A DNA stretch of 7,576 bases from Planctomycetaceae bacterium (lineage in GTDB: Bacteria; Planctomycetota; Planctomycetia; Pirellulales; Pirellulaceae), in NCBI GenBank assembly GCA_002702965.1, contig PADE01000084.1, forward strand, positions 29,664 to 37,239, given 5' to 3'. This document shows positions 1 through 6,337 of this stretch, in pieces (position 1 is the first letter of the stretch; every line of letters begins with the position of its first letter). The position numbers were made by a program, and so were the translations under genes. The notes beneath the pieces were generated by a model. It was not told the origin of the DNA, did not search any database, and saw nothing but the letters and a program-made list of their open reading frames with translations.

Positions 1-21
1 ATCTCGCATCCGGCAGCTCTT

Positions 22-1356
22 GTGACCGCGCCACGCGAACCCGGCCCGACGCCCTCCCCCCAACTGCAACGCCAATTGGGCTGTCCCGGCGCCACCGTGA
101 TGGGCCTCGGGTCGATTCTCGGAACGGGCGTGTTTGTCTCGATTGGCCTGGGTGCCGAGGTCGCTGGCCCCGCGGTCGTAATCGCCATCGCCTTGGCGGG
201 AATGCTGGCGACCTGCAACGCGCTGAGCAGCGCTCAGCTGGCAGCCAATCACCCTCACAGCGGCGGGACCTACGAATACGGCTACCGCTATCTCCATCCC
301 TGGTTGGGAGTCGGCGCCGGCTGGATGTTCCTGTCCGCCAAATCCGCTTCAGCCGCGACCGCGGCGATCGGTTTCGCGAGCTATTTGACGCACTTCTTTC
401 AACTCGAGGCCGCCGACACCTGGTCGCTGCCGATCGCCTGGACGGCCATTGCGCTGGCCACCGTCATCGTCTTGGGTGGGATCCAGCGATCGCGTCAGGC
501 AACCGCGTGCATTGTGGCTTGGACGCTGTTGGGGCTGGTTGTCTTTGTGGTCGTTGGACTCGGCGCGCTGTGGAAGGCTGACACGTCGCACTGGCGGCCC
601 CTTTTCCCGCCGGACGCCAGCCAGCCGGGAGGCCCGTGGGGCGCACTGCTCAAGGCGACGGCGCTGATGTTCGTCGCCTACGCGGGATACGGACGAATCG
701 CGACGCTGGGAGAGGAAGTGCGCCAGCCGCGGCGCACGATACCGCGGGCCATCATCGCCACACTGCTGATCACCGGTTCGCTGTACGCGTTGGTCGGGGT
801 CGTCGCGGTGGGAACCGTGGGCGCACCGCAGTTGAGCCGCTTGACCACACAACAGGGCGCCGTCCTGGACACGCTCGCGCGCCAGTTTTCGGTTCCGGCG
901 GTCCGCTTCGTGGTCAGCACCGCCGCGCTGACGGCATTGCTCAGCGTCTTGTTGAATTTGATCCTCGGGCTGTCGCGGGTGGTGCTCTCGATGGGGCGGC
1001 GCGGGGACCTGCCAGCCTTCACCGCTCGGTTGAACGCGGCCCGCACGACCCCTTACGTAGCAGTGCTGCTGGTCGGTTTGGTGATCGCCGCGCTGGTCAG
1101 CTTGGAAAGTGTGAGAACGACCTGGTCGTTCGCCGCCATGACCGTTCTGGCGTACTACGCAATCACCAATCTGGCGGCGCTGCAACTGTCGCGTGACGAA
1201 CGGCTCTACCACCCGCTATTTGCCTGGATCGGATTGGCCGGTTGTCTGGTGCTCGCCTGCTGGGTCGACGCCGTTCTGTGGGTCATCGGTATGGCGATCG
1301 CCGCTACCGGAATCCTTCTGCCACGGATCTTACGGCGCCGCAGCGCGCCCGATTGA
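22..1356 (+). CDS. APC-family amino-acid permease (12-TM)
   Basis: This is an inner-membrane transporter of the amino acid-polyamine-organocation superfamily, predicted to carry amino acids by proton or sodium symport or by exchange; the substrate cannot be read from sequence. It has about 12 hydrophobic segments over 444 residues, the normal family length. The first helix has the unwound glycine motif GSILGTGVF (residues 30-38). The TM2-TM3 loop has the family PxSGGxYxYGY pattern (residues 78-88). TM6 and the following loop read AYAGYGRIATLGEE and then RQPRRTIPRAI (219-244), matching the family pattern of an aromatic/glycine TM6 followed by EE..xPRRxIPRAI. SRVVLSMGRRGDLP (318-331) is the usual loop after TM8. 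The start used is GTG at 22, about 20 residues before TM1, but the frame stays open to base 1 with no clear Shine-Dalgarno, so the true start may lie outside the window. It is followed by a hairpin and then a dehydratase on the same strand, which suggests amino-acid uptake linked to catabolism. Confidence 0.9.
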   Translation: MTAPREPGPTPSPQLQRQLGCPGATVMGLGSILGTGVFVSIGLGAEVAGPAVVIAIALAGMLATCNALSSAQLAANHPHSGGTYEYGYRYLHPWLGVGAGWMFLSAKSASAATAAIGFASYLTHFFQLEAADTWSLPIAWTAIALATVIVLGGIQRSRQATACIVAWTLLGLVVFVVVGLGALWKADTSHWRPLFPPDASQPGGPWGALLKATALMFVAYAGYGRIATLGEEVRQPRRTIPRAIIATLLITGSLYALVGVVAVGTVGAPQLSRLTTQQGAVLDTLARQFSVPAVRFVVSTAALTALLSVLLNLILGLSRVVLSMGRRGDLPAFTARLNAARTTPYVAVLLVGLVIAALVSLESVRTTWSFAAMTVLAYYAITNLAALQLSRDERLYHPLFAWIGLAGCLVLACWVDAVLWVIGMAIAATGILLPRILRRRSAPD

Positions 1357-1370
1357 ACGATCTGCCAAGA

Positions 1371-1399
1371 GCGGGTTCGGCCGCGCTGCGGCAACCCGT
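1371..1399 (+). terminator. GC-rich hairpin after the permease, terminator-like
   Basis: A strong nested inverted repeat starts 14 bases after the permease stop. The outer arms are CGGGTT (1372-1377) and AACCCG (1393-1398). The inner arms are GCCGC (1380-1384) and GCGGC (1388-1392), around a 3-base loop GCT. Only a 2-base bulge (CG, 1378-1379) interrupts about 11 pairs, and a G-U pair could extend the base. No T-tract follows, so it is not a textbook intrinsic terminator. It could instead act as a 3'-end stabilising hairpin, or as a terminator of the U-less kind sometimes proposed in GC-rich bacteria. Confidence 0.5.
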
Positions 1400-1432
1400 C
1401 CGCTTCTCCGCACCACGGTCAGGGATCGACCC

Positions 1433-1461
1433 TTGGGCAACCGATGGGGGTCGCTTATGAT
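1433..1461 (+). promoter_or_regulatory. Candidate sigma70-type promoter for the dehydratase
   Basis: A -35-like TTGGGC (1433-1438) and a -10-like TATGAT (1456-1461, five of six consensus bases) are separated by exactly 17 bases. Transcription would start near 1468, giving a leader of about 50 bases before ATG 1519. The site overlaps the alternative upstream ATG at 1444, which argues against that codon being the real start. The -35 box matches consensus at only three bases, so support comes mainly from the -10 and the spacing. Confidence 0.45.
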
Positions 1462-1518
1462 GCGCAGCAACCCCGGCCCGCACCGAGCGCCGCGACCACC
1501 GGCTCAACCCCACTCACG

Positions 1519-2481
1519 ATGTACGTGCAACCACCAACCCTCGACGAGATCCGCCAGGCTGCCTGCGGCTTGGTCGATATCGTGCGCCCCACGCCGTTGA
1601 TCCCGCTGCATCGCTACCAGGGCGCCAGCGACATCCTGCTCAAGACAGAAATCCACCAGGCCGTCCATTCGTTCAAAATTCGCGGTGTCTGGCACGCCGT
1701 CGCCTCGCTCGACGCCCAGCGGCGCGAGGCGGGTGTCAGCACGGTCAGCGCAGGCAACACGGCCCAAGCGCTGGCCTGGTCCGCGCGACGTTTTGGTGTG
1801 CAGGCGCGCGCCCTGATGCCAGACAGCGCGCCCAGCAGCAAGATCGAAGCGGTCCGCGCGTACGGCGCCGAGCCGGTTCTGGTCCCGGTTGAGGAGCTGT
1901 TCCGCTACCTCCGCGAACACCTCTGGGCCCACGAGCCCTATGCTTTCATCCACCCCTGGATTGACCGCGATGTGCTGATCGGTCACGGCAGCATCGGGTT
2001 GGAGATCTACCAGGAAGTGCCCGACGTCGAGACCGTCCTGATTCCGGTCGGCGGAGGGGGGCTGTTGGGCGGTGCGGCGAGTGCCCTCAAAGCGTTACGG
2101 CCGGGGGTACGCATCGTAGCGGTCGAGCCGGAGGGCTGCCCCTCGTTGGCGAGGAGTCTCGACGCCGGCGCGCCAGTCAGCGTGCCCTGCAACACGATCT
2201 GCGACGGCGTCGCGGTCCCCTTCATCACGGATGAGATGTTCCCGCTACTGGAACAGCTGGTTGACCGCGTCGCGCTCGTCTCCGAGGAGGACGTGCGCGC
2301 CGCCGTTCGCCGGTTGGCAATCGGCAACAAAATCCTCACCGAACCCTCCGGTGCGCTCGCGACGGCGGCCGCATTGGCGATCCCTGAGCCGGAGCGAGGC
2401 CGCTCGGTCTGCGTGGTCAGCGGTGGGAATATGGACGCGTCCACCTTTGCGGAAATTCTCACCGCAAAGCAAACGCAGTAG
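1519..2481 (+). CDS. PLP-dependent serine/threonine dehydratase-like enzyme (fold type II)
   Basis: This is a cytoplasmic pyridoxal-phosphate enzyme of the tryptophan-synthase-beta superfamily, predicted to deaminate L-threonine or L-serine to the 2-oxo acid and ammonia. A serine racemase-like activity is the main alternative. Seen in the 320-residue protein: the PLP-lysine motif HSFKIRG (Lys53), SAGN (77-80), the phosphate-binding glycine loop GGGGLLGG (178-185), TICDGVAV (226-233), TEPSGA (274-279) and the cofactor-ring motif SGGN (301-304). It has no C-terminal ACT domain, so it resembles the short catabolic or racemase-like type, not the long isoleucine-regulated biosynthetic IlvA. The ATG at 1519 is chosen because family homology starts directly after it and a candidate promoter overlaps the upstream ATG at 1444, which would add a 25-residue proline/alanine-rich extension. 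No clear Shine-Dalgarno is visible before either start. The residue after SAGN is Thr where classic threonine dehydratases have His. It lies downstream of the permease and converges on the ThuA gene. Confidence 0.88.
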   Translation: MYVQPPTLDEIRQAACGLVDIVRPTPLIPLHRYQGASDILLKTEIHQAVHSFKIRGVWHAVASLDAQRREAGVSTVSAGNTAQALAWSARRFGVQARALMPDSAPSSKIEAVRAYGAEPVLVPVEELFRYLREHLWAHEPYAFIHPWIDRDVLIGHGSIGLEIYQEVPDVETVLIPVGGGGLLGGAASALKALRPGVRIVAVEPEGCPSLARSLDAGAPVSVPCNTICDGVAVPFITDEMFPLLEQLVDRVALVSEEDVRAAVRRLAIGNKILTEPSGALATAAALAIPEPERGRSVCVVSGGNMDASTFAEILTAKQTQ

Positions 2482-2533
2482 ATCCGCAGGCGCGGCGACA
2501 GTGCCCTGGCATCGCGATTAGTGGCGAGATCCT

Positions 2534-3514
2534 TTATCGATCGTTGCCGGTTCCCGCCGCGGTAAAGGGACGCGAGGATGTCTTCCCGGCAGTGGGGAAG
2601 TCGGCCGGCACCGCCTGGGTCACCTTTCCGGTGGCCGCCCACTCCGCCCCGCGCTGCAGGCAGACGATAAAACCGACGCACTCCTGTGAGTAATCGGCGT
2701 GCCCCAGCGGGGTATGGAACACCCGACCCTTGCCAAACTTGATCGTCATCAACATCGGTTCATGACGGCCACTGCCTCCCGTTTTCGGGTCGGCGAAAGC
2801 GGTCGCCAGGATTTGCAGATTCGCGCCCGGACCTCGCAATTTGTCGTACAACTCATCCCGCGCGTGCATCCACTCGCGAGGCATCCCGCGGGTGATGGGA
2901 TGGTCGCCATCGCGCACCAGCAGCGAGAACGCGTGCTGACTTCCGTGGTGGCCGCCGTTGCCGGCTGAATTGTCACGCACCCGTTTGCCCTCCGCCGAGA
3001 GGTAGATATACGGACCGTGCGCCTGGTTGCGGCCCCCCCAACCACCGAGCCCAATCATCTCGTTGTACGCCTTCCAATCACCAAACGCGTTGTCCGCAGC
3101 ATGGACCACGACCAACCCGCCACCGCTGCGCATATAGTTCTCAAAATCGCGTTGGGTGGCTTTCGGCCAAGGCGCCGTCGCGTTTCCGAAATTCGAAATC
3201 ACCACATCGTAGTCGGAGAACTTCGGACGGAATGAAGGATCCGCCTTGGGACGTGGAGCGGGCGTCGTTGTGACACCGGGCAGAGCGAACTGTTTAAGCA
3301 GGCTTTCACCCTGCCAGGTAAATTGGGTGCGCGCGAAGAAGACCGAAAACAGACCCGTCTCCCGGAGGTAGTGCGCCATCATGACGCTAGTCTTGGGCCA
3401 CACCCCGTGATTATTTTGACCATCGACAATCAGAGCTTTCAGTTCCGCACCGGAAACCGCCATCGGCAAGACCACGATCCAGGCGAGTGTAGCCGCATAC
3501 GTACGAGTCATCAT
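2534..3514 (-). CDS. Secreted ThuA-like domain protein
   Basis: This is an exported 326-residue protein with a ThuA-like (trehalose utilisation type) glutamine-amidotransferase-like fold. The fold's biochemical role is not settled, and planctomycetes carry many copies near sugar-degradation genes. A Sec signal peptide is visible: a short basic N-terminus, a hydrophobic core at residues 6-20 and a likely cleavage after SGA (23). The domain begins at ELKALIVDGQNNHG (24-37). It includes DYDVVISNFGNA (101-112), GGGLVVVHAADNAF (131-144), HPITRGMPREW with DELYD (205-224) and GKGRVFHTPLGH (261-272), which match the family blocks GGGxVxxHxA, HPIxxG..DELY and GxGRVFxxxLGH. Two adjacent ATG codons (3512-3514 and 3509-3511) could start it, and GGGGAG lies 10 bases upstream of the first. 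The gene is divergent from the CRTAC1-like gene and convergent with the dehydratase, with 52 bases between stops and no strong hairpin there. It is probably transcribed alone. Confidence 0.9.
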   Translation of the reverse strand: MMTRTYAATLAWIVVLPMAVSGAELKALIVDGQNNHGVWPKTSVMMAHYLRETGLFSVFFARTQFTWQGESLLKQFALPGVTTTPAPRPKADPSFRPKFSDYDVVISNFGNATAPWPKATQRDFENYMRSGGGLVVVHAADNAFGDWKAYNEMIGLGGWGGRNQAHGPYIYLSAEGKRVRDNSAGNGGHHGSQHAFSLLVRDGDHPITRGMPREWMHARDELYDKLRGPGANLQILATAFADPKTGGSGRHEPMLMTIKFGKGRVFHTPLGHADYSQECVGFIVCLQRGAEWAATGKVTQAVPADFPTAGKTSSRPFTAAGTGNDR

Positions 3515-3524
3515 GACCAGCGTG

Positions 3525-3530
3525 CTCCCC
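3525..3530 (-). promoter_or_regulatory. Shine-Dalgarno candidate for the ThuA-like gene
   Basis: On the minus strand GGGGAG lies 10 bases upstream of the first ATG (3512-3514) and 13 upstream of the second. The spacing favours the first ATG but is slightly long. Confidence 0.4.
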
Positions 3531-3578
3531 AGGTTACGAAACGCAAATGCTGAGGAAGACAGCCTCCCCCTGACCTAC

Positions 3579-3606
3579 GTTTTACCAGCCTGCCACCGGA
3601 CCGCAA
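3579..3606 (-). promoter_or_regulatory. Weak promoter candidate for the ThuA-like gene
   Basis: On the minus strand TTGCGG (3601-3606) and TAAAAC (3579-3584) are 16 bases apart, which would give a leader of about 55-60 bases. Both boxes deviate from consensus (three and four matches), so this is only the best-looking candidate in the region. Confidence 0.22.
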
Positions 3607-3646
3607 AGTCGGCACCCCGCGTGACGTGGCCCCCTTCGGTCATCTG

Positions 3647-3655
3647 TGTTATAAG
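3647..3655 (+). promoter_or_regulatory. Extended -10 promoter candidate for the CRTAC1-like gene
   Basis: TGTTATAAG fits an extended -10 element (TGn followed by TATAAG, five of six matches). It stands out as an AT island in GC-rich sequence. No good -35 is visible at normal spacing, which an extended -10 can tolerate. A start here would give a 5' leader of about 165 bases containing the 15-bp tandem duplication. Confidence 0.3.
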
Positions 3656-3738
3656 TTGGCCGCTGGGTCGGCGCGGGCGGCGGACGAGCCCTAGCGGATG
3701 GCGCGCCGGGATCGTCTTATCCGCCGCGGCGCGTTCCC

Positions 3739-3768
3739 GGCAATTCGGTGACTGGCAATTCGGTGACT
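3739..3768 (+). repeat. Perfect 15-bp tandem duplication
   Basis: GGCAATTCGGTGACT occurs twice head-to-tail (3739-3753 and 3754-3768), and a third partial copy begins GGCA (3769-3772). The end of the second copy forms part of the imperfect palindrome GGTGACTGGCACC (3762-3774), with arms GGTG and CACC. It lies about 60 bases upstream of the CRTAC1-like start codon. It may be a slippage duplication, a regulator-binding site pair, or a fragment of a dispersed repeat; the window alone cannot decide. Confidence 0.85.
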
Positions 3769-3828
3769 GGCACCCTCGAGGACCGGCCGCGAGATAGAGA
3801 GCCAGCGTTTTTTTTCGAGAACCCTTTG

Positions 3829-6222
3829 ATGCGCCAGCCTGCCACGACGCCACGGTGGTCTCCAACGCCCCCCTGCGGGCCATTGCTGGCCGGCGCCCTT
3901 TTGCTGCTGGCGGCGAGTAGCGGTTGCCGCGAACCGGTGGGCGTGGAGTCACTGAGTCCCCCCCGTCAAACGGCGATCGACCCACTTCGCACACCGCCGC
4001 CTCAGCCGCAAACGCAACCTCTCTCCGACGCCTCTGCAGCCTCCCCAGCAGGCGATGCCGACGGGCATCCGAAAGACGGGCATCGGAAAATGGTCCGGCT
4101 ATTGAAACAACTGTCCGATCGGACGGCTCGGGAAAACCCCTGGTTGGGAAACAAAATGGTCGAGGTCTGGAAGAATCGCCTGGGGTCGCTGGCGGCAAAC
4201 GACCCCAAACACCATTTCCTGATCGGTCATCTGTCGCTCGCTCGCGAGCAGGCACGGCTAGGTGAAGAGCGATCGGTTATCGATCACCTGACCGCGGCAC
4301 ATGGGCTGCTCCCCGAAGCGCAAGCGCAGATGCCTCCGCAGATCCCCAATCGTGTTCGTTATCGTCTCGGCCTGGCCTATCTGCGGCTGGGAGAAACAGA
4401 AAACTGCTGTGCCCAACACTCCGGAGAGAGTTGCATCGTGCCCATCATCGGCCAGGGCGTGCACACGCGGCCCCGCGGGTCGCGACAGGCCAGCAAGTTC
4501 TTTCGCGAGGTGCTCGCACACTCCGCACCCGATTCCAGTGAGTTCCTCAAGGCCCAGTGGCTCCTCAACCTGGCCGCCATGACCATCGGCGAGTACCCCG
4601 ATGGCGTCCCCGAAGCCTACCGAATTCCGAGCCGCGTGTTTGAAGCGGAGGAGGACTGGCCGCGGTTCCCGAACGTTGCCAAAAAATGGGGCCTCGATAC
4701 GTTCAATCTCTCCGGCGGCGCAATCATCGATGATTTCGACGGGGATGGCCAACTCGATCTGATCACCTCGACACTCGACCCTGGGGGCCAGCTGCGATTT
4801 TTTGTCAACGCGGGCGATGGCTCCTTTACAGACCAGACGGCGGCGGCCGGCCTGTCGGGCCTGTGTGGCGGCCTGAATCTAGAACAAGCGGACTACAACA
4901 ACGACGGCCACGCCGATTTCGTTGTCTTGCGCGGCGGTTGGTTTGGTGAACTCGGCGACCATCCGAATTCGCTGGTCCGCAATAACGGCGACGGGACGTT
5001 TTCCGACGTCACGTTTGACGCCGGGATCGGTGAGCGCCATTTCCCCACGCAAACCGGAGCCTGGTCTGATTACGACAACGATGGTGATCTCGACCTATTT
5101 ATCGGCAACGAGCACGATGGACCGGTCGAGGCCCCCAGTCAGCTGTTTCGCAACAACGCCAACGGTACTTTCACCGATGTCGCGGCAGCCGCCGGTGTCG
5201 AGAACCTCCGTTATGCCAAGGGGGTCAGCTGGGGGGATTGCGACGGCGACCGGTTTCCCGAGTTGTACATCTCCAACCTCAACGCGGCCAACCGTCTGTA
5301 CCACAATCACGGCGACGGTACGTTTTCCGACACCGCTTCGACGCGCGCCGTCGCGGGTCCCACCTACAGCTTTCCAACCTGGTTTTGGGACTACAACAAC
5401 GATGGCCATCTCGATCTGTTCGTCGCCAGCTACCAGATCGATTCGGATGCTCTGGCTAGCGTCGTCAAAAGTTATCTCGACATGCCCTTCGAGGAAGAGC
5501 CGGCCCGGCTCTACCGAGGCGATGGCCAGGGCGGCTTCACCGACGTCGCCAGCGATGCGCAGCTCGCCGACGACTACACGCTGCCGATGGGAGCCAATTT
5601 TGGCGACCTCGACCTGGACGGTTATCTCGATTTTTATCTGGGCACGGGCACGCCCGAGTACGAGGCGCTGATGCCCAACGTGATGTACCACAATCGCGGC
5701 GGCGAGCGGTTCCGTGACATCACGTTTTCAGGCGGGTTCGGCCACCTTCAAAAAGGCCACGCCATCGCCTTCGCCGACCTCGACCGCGATGGCGATCAAG
5801 ACCTGTTTGCGCAGATGGGCGGGGCATTTCCCGGCGATAAATTCCATGATGCTCTGTACGAGAATCCGGGATTCGGAAATCACTGGCTCGCCGTTCGGTT
5901 GATCGGCCGACGGTCCAATCGCGGGGCGATCGGCGCGCGCCTGGAAGCGGTCTTCAGCGACGCCGATGGAAGCACGCGTTCGGTCTTCCGACACGTCAAC
6001 AGCGGCGGCAGCTTTGGCGCCAACCCCCTCCGCCAAACGCTCGGCCTGGGAACCGCCACACAGGTTAAACGGCTGATCGTGCGCTGGCCGACCAGCGACA
6101 CGCAGCAGGTTTTTCACGATCTCCCCGTCGACGCTTTCGTCACGGTCGTCGAAGGGTCTGCGACGTACCACCGCGAATCCTGGCCCGCGCCACGCACCGC
6201 GAGTCGCGGGGCCGCCCGCTAA
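3829..6222 (+). CDS. CRTAC1-like lipoprotein: TPR-like region, seven VCBS/FG-GAP repeats, ASPIC/UnbV domain
   Basis: This is a large exported protein of 797 residues, predicted to be lipid-anchored. Its molecular role is unknown; VCBS/FG-GAP propellers usually mediate calcium-dependent adhesion or ligand binding. The N-terminus has a hydrophobic segment (19-31) ending SSGC, a relaxed lipobox with Cys33, then a Pro/Gln-rich linker. A helical TPR-like region spans about 85-260 and contains a cysteine group Cys193, Cys194 and Cys202. Seven Asp-rich calcium-type loops follow at residues 302 (DFDGDG), 355 (DYNNDG), 414 (DYDNDG), 470 (DCDGDR), 521 (DYNNDG), 593 (DLDLDG) and 650 (DLDRDG), consistent with a seven-bladed beta-propeller. 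The ASPIC/UnbV domain starts at NHWLAVRL (684), with SNRGAIGARL and TLGLGTATQVKRLIVRWP. ATG 3829 is chosen because it gives the export signal and has GAGA (3817-3820) 8 bases upstream. The fourth loop has Arg where Gly is usual. It is probably monocistronic, with a hairpin after its stop. Confidence 0.92.
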   Translation: MRQPATTPRWSPTPPCGPLLAGALLLLAASSGCREPVGVESLSPPRQTAIDPLRTPPPQPQTQPLSDASAASPAGDADGHPKDGHRKMVRLLKQLSDRTARENPWLGNKMVEVWKNRLGSLAANDPKHHFLIGHLSLAREQARLGEERSVIDHLTAAHGLLPEAQAQMPPQIPNRVRYRLGLAYLRLGETENCCAQHSGESCIVPIIGQGVHTRPRGSRQASKFFREVLAHSAPDSSEFLKAQWLLNLAAMTIGEYPDGVPEAYRIPSRVFEAEEDWPRFPNVAKKWGLDTFNLSGGAIIDDFDGDGQLDLITSTLDPGGQLRFFVNAGDGSFTDQTAAAGLSGLCGGLNLEQADYNNDGHADFVVLRGGWFGELGDHPNSLVRNNGDGTFSDVTFDAGIGERHFPTQTGAWSDYDNDGDLDLFIGNEHDGPVEAPSQLFRNNANGTFTDVAAAAGVENLRYAKGVSWGDCDGDRFPELYISNLNAANRLYHNHGDGTFSDTASTRAVAGPTYSFPTWFWDYNNDGHLDLFVASYQIDSDALASVVKSYLDMPFEEEPARLYRGDGQGGFTDVASDAQLADDYTLPMGANFGDLDLDGYLDFYLGTGTPEYEALMPNVMYHNRGGERFRDITFSGGFGHLQKGHAIAFADLDRDGDQDLFAQMGGAFPGDKFHDALYENPGFGNHWLAVRLIGRRSNRGAIGARLEAVFSDADGSTRSVFRHVNSGGSFGANPLRQTLGLGTATQVKRLIVRWPTSDTQQVFHDLPVDAFVTVVEGSATYHRESWPAPRTASRGAAR
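4060..4089 (+). repeat. In-frame 15-bp near-tandem duplication in the CRTAC1-like gene
   Basis: GACGGGCATCCGAAA (4060-4074) is followed directly by GACGGGCATCGGAAA (4075-4089), differing at one base. It encodes DGHPK-DGHRK (residues 78-87) in the low-complexity linker after the lipidated cysteine, where an insertion would be tolerated. The unit length equals that of the intergenic duplication at 3739-3768, but the sequences are unrelated. Confidence 0.85.
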
Positions 6223-6233
6223 GCCCCCCTGGA

Positions 6234-6247
6234 GGCGCCACCGCGCC
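6234..6247 (+). terminator. Small GC hairpin after the CRTAC1-like gene
   Basis: A perfect 5-bp stem GGCGC/GCGCC encloses the loop CACC, beginning 11 bases after the stop codon. The surrounding bases are almost all G/C and can fold in other ways, and no T-tract follows. It may help end transcription before the next gene, but support is weak. Confidence 0.28.
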
Positions 6248-6325
6248 CGGCGGGAGGGCCGCGCCCACGACTCGGTTGCGGGTATCGTATCGGTTACACT
6301 GAGGCCGATTCTGGCCCATCACCTC

Positions 6326-6331
6326 GGAGAG
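6326..6331 (+). promoter_or_regulatory. Shine-Dalgarno site of the hydroxypyruvate isomerase-like gene
   Basis: GGAGAG lies 6 bases before ATG 6338. It is one of the clearest ribosome binding sites in the window and fixes the start of that gene. Confidence 0.7.
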
Positions 6332-6337
6332 ACCGCG

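Larger units (their letters stand above)
3515..3828. other. Divergent intergenic region between ThuA-like and CRTAC1-like genes
   Basis: No credible gene is seen in these 314 bases. They must contain the promoters of both divergent genes. Visible elements are candidate promoters on each strand, an AT-rich patch around 3647-3655, a perfect 15-bp tandem duplication (3739-3768), an 8-bp palindrome CCTCGAGG (3774-3781) and a run of eight T bases (3808-3815) just before the CRTAC1-like start. A reading frame in phase with the downstream gene opens from a GTG at 3748, but its extra residues are not signal-peptide-like and it starts inside the repeat. Confidence 0.6.

Noticed and set aside
349..1212. 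Long minus-strand open frame (287 codons) opposite the permease
   Set aside because: Its translation is rich in Arg, Gln, His and Asp with no domain. It is the usual antisense shadow of a GC-rich membrane-protein gene whose sense frame has clear APC motifs.
1444..1518. Upstream ATG giving the dehydratase a 25-residue extension
   Set aside because: The extension is Pro/Ala/Thr-rich without family homology, and the ATG lies between the candidate -35 and -10 boxes.
2482..2533. Terminator between the convergent dehydratase and ThuA-like genes
   Set aside because: Only short imperfect arms (TCGC/GCGA and TGCC/GGCA with a 2-base loop) are present, with no T-tract.
3808..3815. Run of eight T bases as a possible phase-variable or slippage tract
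   Set aside because: It lies in the leader before the chosen start codon, so slippage would not shift the protein frame. It has no preceding hairpin that would make it a terminator.
3748..3828. Upstream GTG giving the CRTAC1-like protein a 27-residue extension
   Set aside because: It starts inside the 15-bp tandem repeat, has no clear Shine-Dalgarno, and would bury the export signal. ATG 3829 gives a conventional lipoprotein signal.
3575..4255. Minus-strand open frame (226 codons) across the intergenic region and the start of the CRTAC1-like gene
   Set aside because: It is low-complexity and Arg/Pro/Ala-rich with no recognisable domain, and overlaps the signal peptide and TPR-like region of a well-supported gene.
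4922..5671. Plus-strand alternative frame (249 codons) inside the CRTAC1-like gene
   Set aside because: It is Ser/Thr/Arg-rich and repetitive because it reads the VCBS repeats in the wrong frame.
6276..6300. Promoter for the isomerase-like gene (TTGCGG with TACACT)
   Set aside because: The boxes are only 13 bases apart, and no better -35 exists at 16-18 bases from TACACT, so I could not support it.
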